Positions 1 through 37,030 are shown, counted from the first letter of the stretch. The stretch is DNA of 64,000 bases from Aporrectodea caliginosa (GCA_020284085.1 JACEVL010000282.1:247501-311500), one strand, 5' to 3'. The notes: generated by a model from the letters alone, not told the origin. Numbers and translations: made by a program.

Positions 1-38
1 TTTTCTATCTCCACCCTTCTCCCTTTCCTCTCCCTACC

Positions 39-344
39 TGAGATGGGCGCGATTGGTTAAATTGCTAATCGATTAGAGTTAGAATTAGCTACTAAAATTA
101 GCTAATGGATTGAATTAGAATTAGCAAAATCTTGTAGCTAATCGATTATAATTAGAATTAGCTGTTTAACTAATCGATTAGCTGATCAATTAGTTAAGTT
201 GCTAATCGATTATAGGCCTAATTATAGAATTAGCTACTGAAATTTGTTAATCGATTAATTTAGAATTAGCTGTTTGTCTAATCGATCATCTAATTGATTA
301 GAACCTAATCGATTAGTTACTAATCGATTAGTTACTCATCTCTG
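39..344. mobile_element. ATCGATTAG-rich hAT MITE, copy 1
   Basis: Dense repeats of AATCGATTAG and GAATTAGC lie between ends resembling GAGATGGGCG (left) and ACTCATCTCTG (right). CTACCT occurs on both flanks as a partial target-site duplication. Same family as 7529-8419 and 44569-44830. Confidence 0.7.
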
Positions 345-361
345 CTACCTACAACACTTTG

Positions 362-475
362 TCTGCCAAGACTCCGCCACTGCCCATACTCTGGCAGTGC
401 CAGTCCCAAGCCTAGCGGAAGGAGGAGGGCGACGCTAATAATCCTTGTAATGAAACAGTGTAATTAAACAGCAAC
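362..475 (+). repeat. Retroposon piece with AGTCCCAAGCCT motif, copy 1
   Basis: ACTCTGGCAGTGCCAGTCCC, then AAGCCT and GGAGGAGGG, is shared with 26850-26965 and, inverted, with 52950-53075. It resembles the conserved 3' part of some animal SINEs and LINEs. The rest of 345-663 shows nothing recognisable. Confidence 0.5.
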
Positions 476-975
476 TAACCAAATAATTATGTCCGTCAGT
501 TTAAGGTCACATGCAGATAACAAAGTGCATGTTTATTTTCTGTTTCGTAACTGTTAATAATTACGTTGAAGACATTAGGCTAAGACCAAGATACATGTAG
601 AGCTAAACAATTTTCACCTTGCTTGAACCTGTGGGTGGGTGAGTTGTTTGAGTATTAAAGTATTAGGGAAGGGCAACGATTAAAAATTTTAATCGAAATT
701 AATCGCACGATTAAATTTGTTATTAGCGCGATTAATTTTTAATCGCATGTCACAATAGATAACAAGTGCAACTACTCTACCGACTCTGAGTAGTTACATT
801 GAATAGCCTATCATGCCTATGCGCCATATAAATGCTTGCAGTCAATAAACAAAAAGTAAACATTCTTTTATTAGGCCTACTTGATTTTACTTTTTAGTTT
901 TTACTTTAAAGTTTAAAGTTTAAACTTAAAGTTTTTACTCTGTAATAGCGGTTTTCAACAATTATTGTTTTAGCG

Positions 976-1807
976 CAGGGGTCTCCAAAGTTTTCCAGCG
1001 GGGGCCACATTGCTGACTTTCTAAAGCTCCACGGGCCAAAACTCCGAAGAAAAACTTTCTCTGTGCGCATCTGTCCAGTGAATTGTGAGTAATGCCGCTA
1101 ATGCGATGAATGCTTGGATTCATAATGTCTCCGAATATTGTACTCTTTAAACACTGCTATGGTGTCATTGCATATCAGGCGACATGGATTTTGGCAATAT
1201 GCATGTCAGAGTAGTCAGTGAGAGTACAGCGGCGTTAAAATTAGCCGTCCATAAATGACGTCACGCTATTTTGGCCGATTTTTAACCCCCCCTCCCCCTC
1301 GTCACACTTCGTCACAAAAAGTAAGACCCCCTCTGAATATGACGTCACAAAGCTCTGACCCCCCCATCCCCCTAAAACCAATTTCCATGACGAAGCAAAA
1401 TGCTCCTTCATGGAACAAATAGGGAAAGCATGAATATTTTAAAATCTAACGGTGACCAAATATTGAAATAATTAGAAAATTATTAATAATGGTGCCCATT
1501 ATACGTTAAATAGTTTAAAAATAATGAAAATTTAATCCTCAAAATTAGTGCTGTTATTATTAAAATTAAATTGTTGTTAATTGTTAAATTTAATAACATA
1601 GACCTGGTGTGACGTCACACTACTCAGACCCCCACCCCATGTCACACATCGTCACAAATTTCCAACCCCTCCCCCTAGGTGCGTGACGTCATTTATGGAC
1701 GGCCCCTTTCCAAATTTAGTTTGTTTCTTCAAGGAGAGTTCCGCGGGCCAGATTAACGGCGTTAGCGGGCCGGATGTGGCCCGCGGGCCGTACTTTGGAG
1801 ACCTCTG
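976..1807. mobile_element. hAT element, Charlie-like ends, 832 bp
   Basis: TIRs CAGGGGTCTCCAAAGT and CAGAGGTCTCCAAAGT (inverted) are flanked by a perfect 8-bp duplication TTTTAGCG (968-975 and 1808-1815). The inner ends carry GGCCACA- and GGCCCGC-like stretches typical of this group. No transposase is visible; it is interrupted by the MITE at 1241. Confidence 0.88.
1241..1706. mobile_element. MITE carrying CRE palindromes, copy 1
   Basis: Inverted ends share GTCCATAAATGACGTCACGC (1247-1266 against 1681-1700). TGACGTCA occurs four times (1256, 1340, 1610, 1684). A related copy lies at 60354-60797. It sits inside the 976-1807 hAT element. Confidence 0.8.
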
Positions 1808-2299
1808 TTTTAGCGCATTCATTAAAAATAATTGGGCGCGGTGACAATAGCGTTAACTGCGTTAATTTTTTAGCACGTTAATTAATTAACGCATTGATCG
1901 CGTTAATAACTCGATAAATGCCCAGTCCTAGCAATTATATTTTTCCTCAGTACTAGCCTAGTAGGCCTAATTATATTTGCAGCATTTAATCGCATACCTT
2001 CTTAAGTTTACGCTTCGTTTAACGACGCATTCGTATTGGCGACGCGTCACGCGTTATTAGTCGCTAGGTGGCGCTGTAGAATGGTTGTCTGTGTTGCCCT
2101 TTGGTGGCTGTTTACAGGGATCGATTCGATGGATCAGAGGGGTAGGGGAAGAATCAGAAGGGAGAGCCCAGAGGGAGGGAGGCAGGGAAGGCATCGGACC
2201 AAGAGACGTAAAGGAGGATTTGACGGAGGAAGCTGAGATAGGGATCAGAGGGCTGAAGAGGGCAACGCATTAAATGCCACAGCAGACGCACAGACATGA

Positions 2300-2485
2300 T
2301 GCAGACGAGCAGGCAGGAAGAAAGAAAGACAGGCAGGCAGGCAGGCAGGCAGGCAAGCAGACAGATAGAAAGACAGAAAGAAAGACAGAGAAAGGGAGGA
2401 AGACAGGCAAACAGGCAGAAAGACAGACAGAAAGGCAGACAAAAGACAGACAGACAGACAGAAAGGCGGGAAGACAGATAGACAG
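2300..2485. repeat. CAGG/CAGA microsatellite
   Basis: A purine-rich tract of CAGG, AAAG and CAGA units. The long ORFs across it on both strands are low-complexity artefacts. The 2000-2270 sequence before it has no recognisable gene. Confidence 0.85.
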
Positions 2486-2537
2486 GTGGAATTAAGACCC
2501 AACAGGATCGATAGATGGGTGAATAGATGGATGGATG

Positions 2538-2794
2538 CAGTGCTTTTTTTCTAGAAAAAAAGGTTCCGGAACTCAACACATTCAGAACAGATATAGTGGC
2601 ATATTTTATGGTAATATTTCTATTTCATATAATATCAATTTCAATAAACACTGAAAGCACTTAGATTAAATAAAGATATCTAAATAATTTACAAAAAATT
2701 TAATGAAAAATTTAAATTAGCTAAATTATTTTTTAATAGCTGAAAAAGGTCCCGGAACGGCGTTCCGGACCGTTCCGGCTGAAAAAAAGCACTG
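2538..2794. mobile_element. hAT MITE with CAGTGCTTTTTT ends, copy 1 (257 bp)
   Basis: Ends CAGTGCTTTTTTTCTAG and the inverted CAGTGCTTTTTTTCAGC are flanked by GATGGATG (2530-2537 and 2795-2802). The flank is a GATG repeat, so that duplication is weaker evidence. The inner palindrome GGAACGGCGTTCC is shared with 28996-29257. The ends match those of the hAT relic at 47771. Confidence 0.85.
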
Positions 2795-2888
2795 GATGGA
2801 TGAATGAATGGATGTAGTGTTGGCAGGAATGAGGGAGGGAGAAAGAGACCGACAGAGAGGCAAGCACACACACACACACACACACACT

Positions 2889-4364
2889 TAGACCTGGGAG
2901 TCGACCCCAATAAGTCGACCCCAGTCGACTTGGGCATCCCAAGTCGAGTCGAGTCGTTTCTGCTTAGCGCAACTGACCCCCAAGTCGAATTTGTGCAGAA
3001 AAGTGACTTCAAGTTGTTTTCTCCACAAGTCGACTTAAACCGACTTGAGACACAAACAAATCTAAATTTATCTTGCCACACTCATGATCGTGAGGCCAAG
3101 GCGGCGTCTAAGCAGTTGTATAGTGTTTTTAGTGTGAACAAGCGTTTTAAAGACCCATAGTGTGTTAGGGTTGTGTCATGGCAATACACCTGTAGGCTAT
3201 ACACTGTATAAACATGATCTAGTTGAGCGGGCGGTCAGCGCCGCTTGCATTTTGTAAACATTGATTGAATATAGCTTGTACTGAGCACGTGCTAATAGCG
3301 CGGGAAAGGTTAGAAATTGCCGATTACAATAGATTTGAATAATGCAGTTGTCTGAATACAGTAGATAGAGCTGTATATTGAGAGTGAAGTGTTCAGAAAT
3401 ATAGTTGATTTATGTTGACGATGTACATTGAATTGAAGTGTTGAAGATAAAAGTTGATTTCATCTCATTTGAAAGAGTAAGAAGCAATTATTCAAACACG
3501 CAGAACGGTACTGCGATATTATTTTGTATTATCGACGCCGGTTGCGGCGGTTGGGCTAAGCAGTTATTTATGCCTACTAATTTTTTATCGGTGTCGATTT
3601 GTCTATATCATGAGTCATTATATGTTAAAGCGTCACGCGTACGTTTAATAAATTTGGCAAATCGAAATGTTAATAAAAATGTTAGCACGTCTGCCTTATC
3701 AAGAGCTGAACGCGCGCAAATCAGTGAACTTTTAATTGTCAGTGAATTCGACGCAAAGAAATCTGGATCTCGTACTATCAATCGATCGTTTGGCGCTACT
3801 TTGCTGCACTGCATTAGTCGTTTGCAAAAACTGTGGTATCGGACAATGATCGACTGTATTGTCGGTGAGTGGTAGCCTAGTACTGTGGGATGATATGCAT
3901 GCATTGCTATTTGAATGACGTTAGTGGCCAACTAATTATGACAACAGAATTAAAATGTGTCATTATAACATGTCATTCAGTGCAACCAGTCCGCGATCCC
4001 CTGCAGATTCTTCTGTTAACCCATTAGAGCGTTACAAAACTGTTCAAGCACAAACACAAACAGCTTAAAATAGGTCTAATACGCAATTTTATTCATCAGG
4101 ACCTGGTGTTGAGATCTCATTACTCATTAGTATAAGAAATTAATGCTTGCCAGGCAAATTGGCATGACATTTTTTATTATTAGCCGTACGTAGGCCTAAT
4201 CATTATTTCTATGTCAGAAGTCGACTTTAAGTCGGAAGTTGGTTGTTTTTCTGCCAAGTCGGGTCAAGTCGTTTTGACTCCAAGTTGTCGACTTCAAGTC
4301 GACCTCAAGTCATTTTAGGGTCAGGTGAGGTCAGATTGGCTGACCAAAGTGACTCCCAGGTCTA
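2889..4364. mobile_element. hAT-like element with TAGACCTGGGAGTC ends, 1476 bp
   Basis: Fourteen identical bases at each inverted end, flanked by CACACACT (2881-2888 and 4365-4372). The subterminal regions repeat AAGTCGACTT palindromes. An internal plus-strand ORF at 3438-3875 (145 codons) has no recognisable domain. Non-autonomous as far as can be seen. Confidence 0.82.
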
Positions 4365-4734
4365 CACACACTGTGTTAACTCCGTATTTTTGTTTATATG
4401 TAATTTCTGTTCTGACTTCTGACCCCTTTGGGTGCAATTGACGCTCGTGAACCCTACTAGTCAGCAACTGCGAAGGGAGCAGCGGAGCAGTTACCGAGCG
4501 ATAGGTGTCACATAACGATGGTTCTGGTAGTGCTCCGTCTTCTCCGATTCAGTCCCTTATTTACGAGCACTGTGGCGCCACCTGATCACCGATGGAAGAA
4601 ATCTGTATACAGTTCCTATTGCCTAGTATTTACAAATAGATCATTTCTTATAGTCTATGAAGGGAGGCACTGATTACACGTACTACAGACAGACACACAC
4701 AGACAGACGGACGGACGGACAGACATACAGACAG

Positions 4735-4855
4735 ATATCCACTGCATAGCGACCCTGGACAAGTTGCTCACACAATTGTTCGTGAGGAAGGCAACGGGAA
4801 ACCACCTCATGCTCGGGTGGCATAAAACAAATGAACCTGCCTTTGGGCAGAGAAC

Positions 4856-4897
<42 letters not shown>

Positions 4898-4898
4898 C

Positions 4899-4935
<37 letters not shown>
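4735..4935 (+). repeat. Retroposon 3' part ending in a (CAT)n tract
   Basis: GAAGGCAACGGGAAACCACC and nearby sequence is followed by about 25 CAT triplets with one CAC AAT interruption. This layout is usual for the tail of an RTE-type SINE or LINE. The poly-His and poly-Met ORFs here come from the triplet tract. Confidence 0.65.
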
Positions 4936-4936
<1 letters not shown>

Positions 4937-5615
4937 CACAAATTATTCTGCTAGGCTAAAATGTCTTGTGCTTCTACAGAAAAAAGCAATTAAAGTTATT
5001 GCTGGAGATCCGTATTATGCCCATACAGCATGCAGGTACAGAGAATATAATATAATGAACTTTGAGAACATGAACAGATACCTAGTGGGTAAATTCATGT
5101 ACAAATTTGTTAATAACTTGTTACCTGAATCATTTTTGAACTATTTTATTAAAACAGTAGACATACATGGTCACTATACAAGATCATCTGGTGGTCTATG
5201 TGTATCATATGCACGAACAAATTATCGTAGATTTTCTATGTCCTGTAAAGGTCCGAAAACTTGGAATGCTGTACCAAGAAGTATACAGAATGCACTTGCT
5301 CTTGTCCAGTTTAAGAAGTTGTGGAGGATTTACTTAAATCAAGGTTGAAAGATTGACGTTATCTTACTTGGAATTGTTTCATTGTGGAGCTTACATTTTA
5401 ATCTTCTGTTTCTTAAAGTTGAATGTTATCAGCTAGTTAACAACTGACTAATCATCCACCATCCAATCTAGTTAATGGGGTGTCCCTAATTAAGCGGGGC
5501 TTCTGCCCCTTTTGGGTCTCCCCTATTCCCTAGCCAGTGCACTGAAAAATGTACTATGTATTATGTGAACTGTTATATGCATTGTTCTGGGAAATAAAAG
5601 TTTTGTCAGTTGTCA
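4937..5615 (+). mobile_element. LINE fragment: C-terminal end of reverse transcriptase and 3' UTR
   Basis: An open stretch ending at 5348 reads RLKCLVLLQKKAIKVIAG, then GPKTWNAVPRSIQNALALV and FKKLWRIYL, the usual C-terminal end of Jockey/CR1-like LINE reverse transcriptases. A 3' UTR with AATAAA follows to about 5615. 5'-truncated and inactive. Confidence 0.85.
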
Positions 5616-5621
5616 GTTGAC

Positions 5622-6115
5622 AAAAGCCGCGACAGGGAGACCAGCTCACACTGGCCCTATATCAAACCAAGTCCACAATAGCCAGGCTGCTTTGTCCGTT
5701 CTGGTGCTAGGTCAGAATCCGGGGAGGTCAAGCCGAGGAAGTGCTATCAACTTTACTTTCTTAGCCTCGGCCTGTGAGGGCAGGTAGCGCATAGTCTCTG
5801 CTGCTCTTCCCACAAACAGTGTATGGTCACTGTAATCATAGACAAGGACGTACAGTTGTAACTGAAATCTCTAATCATTGGCCCTCATGGGGACTTCAAC
5901 AATGCCCTGGATCCATCCAGCATACCCACATAAAACCCATAAGGGTCCCATCAAATGTTTATGTGTACGCTGGCAGAGGTCTGACAATTCTGATCACTGA
6001 CCTCAGAATATCGCAAATGCTCTAAGTTTGTGAGAGTATGGGGTGAATTTAAAAGTGAATTTACATGTGGATAGTAAATTCACACAACAGTGAATTTAAA
6101 ACCAAGTGGCCCTAA
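5622..6115. other. Spacer with a short SINE piece
   Basis: 5622-5665 resembles the SINE pieces at 50105 and 61775 (CAGGGAGACCAGCT). The remainder shows no supported gene; a 68-codon ORF at 5819 has no recognisable feature. Confidence 0.4.
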
Positions 6116-6119
6116 CACA

Positions 6120-6205
6120 GTCCCACCCTATCATCATCATCATCTGAGTAGAACCCTTGAAGAGGCGCTATATAAATTGATTGATTGATTGATTGATTGA
6201 TAAAC
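6120..6205 (+). repeat. SINE 3' tail with (TTGA)n
   Basis: CTGAGTAGAACCCTTGAAGA, then GGCGCTATATAAATTGAT and repeated TTGA. The same end occurs at 14270-14325, 32450-32520 (inverted), 42150-42205 (inverted) and 55245-55300. Confidence 0.65.
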
Positions 6206-6963
6206 ACCAAACATGATGAGCAGAGTATAGTTTCTTCTTTTGTAAGACGACACAGAAAATCATTCAACATAACTATCTGCTAACCTAACGGTGACTGCAC
6301 TATCAGCACTGCACAGCTACATTTAGCTGCCAAGAAAACGGACTTTCCAGCCACATCCGACATTTAAATAATAAAAATTTCCTAATTTTGAAAGCACTAA
6401 ACAAAAGGTAAATCCCTGCCATCGAGTGGAACAACATCCCTTCGCAACTACAGAGTCTTTAAACAAGTATAAAATAATGTCGCCACGATATACATGCGAA
6501 ATAGCATCTCAAAGACTTTATATGCAGCAATTACAAGTTTACATCTTCAAGCCACTTGTCACCTAAACTCCGCGTCATTGCTACGCTGCATTTCCTTGAA
6601 GAGTCTTGCTTCTAAATCAAAAATTTTCAAGTGTTGTTCACAAAGGCTACTGTTCTAACAATGAGTAGAACATTTTAAATGATCAATCAAAATACCGAAA
6701 CCATGATAACTGATATCCAGCTTGTAATTCATACAGCAAAGTTCATAGTATTTACTTTTTTGAATTAGGTCTATAGGTTAATGAGGTACTTGCTATGGGT
6801 ATCATGAGGAAAGAGCTACACTGCAAAGGAGGAAAAAGAAACTGTTCAAGGAAAAGAAAGATTAAGGGCATCAAGTGGTGATTACAAGAGGTCTTAAAGT
6901 GCAAGTTTTGACTTTCCATAGCAACTACTGCCCAGCAGTAGATAATGTATTGCTGAAACTGCC

Positions 6964-7395
6964 CAGCAGTAGAAAATGCTGAATTTGTCCAGCTGTAGCA
7001 CAAGATTGTTTACTTTATAAAGGAATATATACTGCTGCAAATGAACAGTAGTAGATATTGTTGAATTTGTCCAGAAGTAGCATGAGGTTGTTGACTTAAT
7101 AAAGGAATAGATACTCTTGAAACTGAACAGTATTGTATTGTATTTATAAATTTATAAAGCGCCTCTCACAGTGAACACCGATGAGAGGCGCTCCCAGTGC
7201 GAGAGACCCCGAGCGAAAAGAGTGGTCTTAAGACAGCGAAAGGTAGCATCAAGACCAATCGGAGTCAAACGCACTGGCGTGTGTACACGACAAGCGCACT
7301 ACACCTCAGATAATAATAGATACAGTCGAATTTGCAAGGAATATATATTACTGAAATTGTACAGCAGTAAAACTCTTAGCACTGTTAAAGAATTT
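6964..7395. repeat. Tandem repeat of about 82 bp split by an insertion
   Basis: Units at 6964-7044 and 7045-7127 share GAATTTGTCCAG and TAAAGGAATA. A diverged unit resumes at about 7330. Between lies 7128-7325, starting with ATAAAGCGCCTCTCACAGT, a dispersed repeat also seen at 25775, 28000 and 36912. 6210-6960 holds nothing recognisable. Confidence 0.55.
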
Positions 7396-7528
7396 TTTTA
7401 AATTCCGCAGCAATACTTGTGGACTCACACAACGGTAAAATTAAAATTGTTAAATTTTCACATCAGCAGATACGTTTGAATAACTAGCTTCCAAATCAAG
7501 TCATGCTGAATAATGACACCTTATGCTG

Positions 7529-8419
7529 CAGAGATGGGTACGATTAGCTAGAATTGCTAATCGATTAGAATTAGAATTAGCTCCTGAAATTTGCTAATCG
7601 ATTAGAATTAGAATTAGCAAAAGCTTCTAGCTAATCGATTAGAATTAGAATTATCAGCAGCTAATCGATTAGCAATTAGAATTAGATATCGATAGTTTGA
7701 TACAGTGTATATATTTCCTTCATGAATTTGTCAAAATTTAATCAAAGCACAACAAGTTACTACAGCTAGTTGCTGTAGGCTATTAAAATACATAAAGCTG
7801 CAGCCTATTACAATGCCTAAATCTGTAGCTTATTACAATACCTAATGTTGCACAACTGCTATATGTGAGAACAGTCCACATACCGGCAGACAACACCACA
7901 TCGGTCAATACATGCTGCAGTTATTGACATTGCTACTGCATAAGCTCACTATTGCATTTTGCAATTATCATATCTTGAATCAGTACATCACTTAGCCTTT
8001 TGCGCCTAGCGTTTACGACGTAGCCAGCAGAACTAAATACAAGTTCCATGGTAGCTGAGGCTGCAGAAACACAGTGATGATTGAGACGAAGAACATGAAA
8101 ACGTGAAAAATTTTCAGTGTTACATGAGCAGATTGGACATAGAGCCATGACCAGATAAATGAAGTTTGAAACAACCTTCAGATAAGTAAGTATATTCTTC
8201 AAACTCAATATTACTAAACTCATTCTTAATGAACGCTTAATTTTCAGACAGCTAATCGATCAGCTAATCGATTTTCGATTAGCAATTAGCTGCAATTGCT
8301 AATCAATTAGAATTAGAATTAGCTTCAGATGACAGCTAATCGATTAGAATTAGAATTAGCTGTTTGTCTAATCGATTAGCTAATCGATTAGCATCTAATC
8401 GATTAGTTACCCATCTCTG
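7529..8419 (-). mobile_element. ATCGATTAG-family hAT element with transposase remnant, 891 bp
   Basis: Ends CAGAGATGGGTA are perfectly inverted over 12 bases and flanked by a perfect 8-bp duplication TTATGCTG (7521-7528 and 8420-8427). Both subterminal regions are packed with AATCGATTAG. It encodes the transposase C-terminus on the minus strand, making it the likely parent form of the short MITEs at 39, 44569 and 53805. Confidence 0.93.
7933..8223 (-). pseudogene. hAT transposase C-terminal remnant
   Basis: The last half reads CVSAASATMELVFSSAG and NARRKRLS, which is the C-terminal dimerisation block of hAT transposases (usual form SA-S-ERVFS-AG---ARR-RL). The N-terminal DNA-binding region and catalytic acids are absent, so the protein cannot be active. 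Confidence 0.82.
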
Positions 8420-8427
8420 TTATGCTG

Positions 8428-9067
8428 CCACTACACGAACATCAGAAAGTGGAATGTTGGACTAAATTCTCCACGTTTTTGCCAATTCGGTTTCCAAAAA
8501 TTCATATTATATTATATTATAATTATTATTATATTATATTATAATAACTCAATGAAAACTTGCACATCAATTAACGATTTTGAAAGAATATCTGGAATGC
8601 AGACTGATCTGGAAAGTCGACGAATGGAAAATCAAAAACCATCAGATGTGATTTACCAAAAACCAAAGAACGTGACAGTTACAGAAACACCGGTAACCAT
8701 GGAGAGAAATGACATGACGATAACACAATCGAGACGAGAACATAAATAAGATCACTAGTCGCCAAGAAAAAAACATGAATTCTACAACACACAGCTGAAA
8801 TCTCACAGATGAGAAAATAATACACTGAAAACTATTACACCACCCCAAAAAGATGCTAACCTAAAACGCACAAACAGAACCCGGCGCATAACAGATTACG
8901 CTAGCAGCACACAGGTGGCAGCAGTCACTACAATGATGTGTATTATTTAATTGTGCTATAGAAACATATGAGAAGCAAACTGCATAAACTATTTAGTTAG
9001 ACACCCTAGGTAAATTCCTCCACGTTGCACAGCAGACTGATATTTGATTATTGGAGAACTCTGGCTG
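8428..9067. other. Malic enzyme 3' flank
   Basis: AT-rich, with a palindromic ATTATA tract at 8505-8545. It probably contains the malic enzyme 3' UTR on the minus strand. The small ORFs have no recognisable features. Confidence 0.4.
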
Positions 9068-35097
<26,030 letters not shown>

Positions 35098-35313
35098 ACT
35101 GACGCTGTAAAAGACAACGGATTCGGCTTAATTTAAATGCACGGGTGTCTCCGGTAGTTCTCTACTACCTCCAGCGATCGGGACCTGACAAAGGAATTCG
35201 TCGATTCTCAATTCTTCCTTTCAATTGTTGTTTCCTCGTCCGTGCGTAAGCCAGCGTGTCTGCGTCTGAATTCTTCATGTATTGATCGTAACCTGGGTCA
35301 ACGTCTCCTCCGA

Positions 35314-35577
35314 CCAATCACAGGCGTCAGCCACACCCCGGCCCACCCTTTCGATTCCAGCCAATCAGCGACGTGCCACACTTTCGATTCCAGCCAATCA
35401 GATACGTCCTGTCATATGCCCACGCTTTTGATTTCAGCCAATCGTAAATCACCGTTACGTCCTCTGACCTAGATTTTTAGGTGAGTTCAAGTTCGTTTCA
35501 CATTGTGGCAAATCAACGCCTTGCAATGCTGCAATCTTCCCGCAACGCGTACATGGACCGACCCAGTTATGGCCAAT
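35314..35577 (-). promoter_or_regulatory. Cluster of five CCAAT boxes upstream of malic enzyme
   Basis: CCAAT occurs on the plus strand at 35314, 35361, 35394, 35438 and 35573, so it is inverted (ATTGG) relative to the gene, which starts at 35097. Four lie within GCCAATC or ACCAATC contexts typical of NF-Y sites. The three central boxes sit in repeats of TTCGATTCCAGCCAATCAG, pointing to local duplication. No TATA box is evident. NF-Y binding is inferred from motif only. Confidence 0.55.
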
Positions 35578-36110
35578 CACATCAACTAGAACAAACGCGG
35601 TAATTGCTAAGCGAGGTTTAGAGGTCGTTTAGTACACCTAGTGCTGAAATTATTAGTACTGACGTTGGTTTTCAACGAAACCGGTCGCTCCGTAACATAA
35701 TTGGGCGATATTGCTACTGTATTTCGTGCAATTTGCAAACTAACAGGGAAACACAGGTCATGCAAGTAGCATTCTTTTGTCTGCACCTAAAGTTCGTCGA
35801 GAACAATACCGATTTGGTAACCAACGCCTAATTGCTATCTAGAACGAAGGGGTGATATTATACGCGTCATGTGTTAGTAGGCCAATATAATGGCCTGCAG
35901 ATTACCATTCACTGGCTAGGCATGCGGTGTGACCCCTCATTGGCGTGAGAAAGCCGGTTTGTAACCAACTGTGGTTCATTTAACCTCGGGCTAGCATGGT
36001 CGGTTCACCGCGGGGACCTTAGATTCTAGGCCTATTAATAATATAAACGCACAGAAATCTCCCTGCATGCGTGCGTCCATCTGTCGTGTAACGCTGTTTC
36101 GCAAGAGTCA

Positions 36111-36200
36111 TTCGCCAGATGGCAGCACGCATTTCTGGCTGCAGGGGCAGGTGAGTTCGCCAGATGGCAGCACGCATTTCTGGCTGCAGGGGCAGGTGAG
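36111..36200 (+). repeat. Two tandem 45-bp copies, each with a CTCF-like core
   Basis: 36111-36155 and 36156-36200 are identical or nearly so. Each contains GCCAGATGGCAGC, which fits the CTCF core YAGRKGGCRS. It lies about 1 kb upstream of the malic enzyme start. One more core match is TAGGTGGCGC at 36699-36708. Confidence 0.6.
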
Positions 36201-36364
36201 GGGAACGCGAGGCGGGCCAGCCTCATACGTTCGCCGCGTAGCGGTCGACAACCACACACATCGGTAGGGGGCGCGCGAGCGTCGTATAGCGCGGTCAATG
36301 AACAAACACGACAGAGAGTCAACACAGAGTCAACACGAGTCCAGCGTAGCTGGACTCTACACTG

Positions 36365-36645
36365 GACGGGAGAGAGAGGGAGTGGAGAAATGGGGCGTGG
36401 AAAGGAGGGGAGGGAAGTGGAGGGTGTGACGGATTGGGGAGGGACGGGAGGAGAGGGAATGGAGGAAAGGGGAGGGAGGGAGAGGAAATTGGGAGAGGGA
36501 GGGAGGGAGGGGAGTTTTAGCGGAGATTCAAATTCAGGGGAGGGGAGGAGAGCAACTGAGGGGTTTAGAGGGGAGCGGTTTGCATGGGGAGGGAGGGACC
36601 GGCGGAGGGAGGGAGGGAGGGAGGGGAGGGAGGGGAGGTATTTTT
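36365..36645 (+). repeat. Purine-rich GGAGGG tract with G-quadruplex potential
   Basis: About 280 bases are almost purely A and G on the plus strand. The end of the tract (about 36600-36640) has a continuous run of GGG triplets separated by one or two bases. It lies upstream of malic enzyme, where it could form G-quadruplex or triplex DNA. ORFs across it are low-complexity artefacts. Confidence 0.7.
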
Positions 36646-36734
36646 AGCGAAAATTTAAACCGTCACGCGGATTGAAATTTGCGTGTAATAAAAATCGGTA
36701 GGTGGCGCTGCTATCAACTTTTCTGCTACTATTT

Positions 36735-36845
36735 GTATAACTTTTTATGTACAGCGCTGCGCGTTTGCCGGCGTTTAATAAAGAGCATACTTACTCACTT
36801 ACTTACTGACTTACTTACTTACTTACTTACTAATGTCATGCACAC
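36735..36845 (+). mobile_element. Family D SINE, 3' part, with (ACTT)n tail
   Basis: TGTACAGCGCTGCGCGTTTG, then GGCGTTTAATAAAGA and repeated ACTTACTT. Confidence 0.68.
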
Positions 36846-36911
36846 TTTGCACATTGGAATAAACACATTTTCTTTAAATTTCCTTTGACCGTCTTAGGAC
36901 GGGTAAACTAC

Positions 36912-37030
36912 TAGTTCTATTCTATTTATGGACTTATAAAGCGCCTCTCACAGTAGGCTGCAACCTAGATGACGTGCGTCCACTTTAACGGGCACCGCTG
37001 TGGAGAGATCGCGTCTTAACGGTCTTATAT
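36912..37030 (+). repeat. Dispersed repeat with AAAGCGCCTCTCACAGT
   Basis: Same type as 7135 and 25775. 37035-37370 shows nothing more. Confidence 0.5.

Larger units (their letters stand above)
664..1930. mobile_element. Outer hAT-like element with ATTAATCGC-rich ends
   Basis: The left end TAGGGAAGGGCAACGATTA and the inverted right end TAGGACTGGGCATTTATC are similar, and both are followed by ATTAATCGC or TTAACGC repeats. The flanking 8 bases match only 5 of 8, so the exact borders are uncertain. It hosts the 976-1807 element. Confidence 0.5.

Noticed and set aside
2066..2075. Additional CTCF-like core TAGGTGGCGC, with others near 4570 and 15490
   Set aside because: About four matches to this degenerate core are expected by chance in 64 kb on two strands, so scattered single sites carry no weight.
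4683..4937. ORFs with long poly-His (plus) and poly-Met (minus) runs
   Set aside because: They are read-through of a (CAT)n tract at a retroposon tail joined to a LINE fragment.
36067..36325. ORFs on both strands across the 45-bp duplication
   Set aside because: Repeated peptide stretches simply mirror the DNA duplication; 45 is a multiple of three, so frames stay open.
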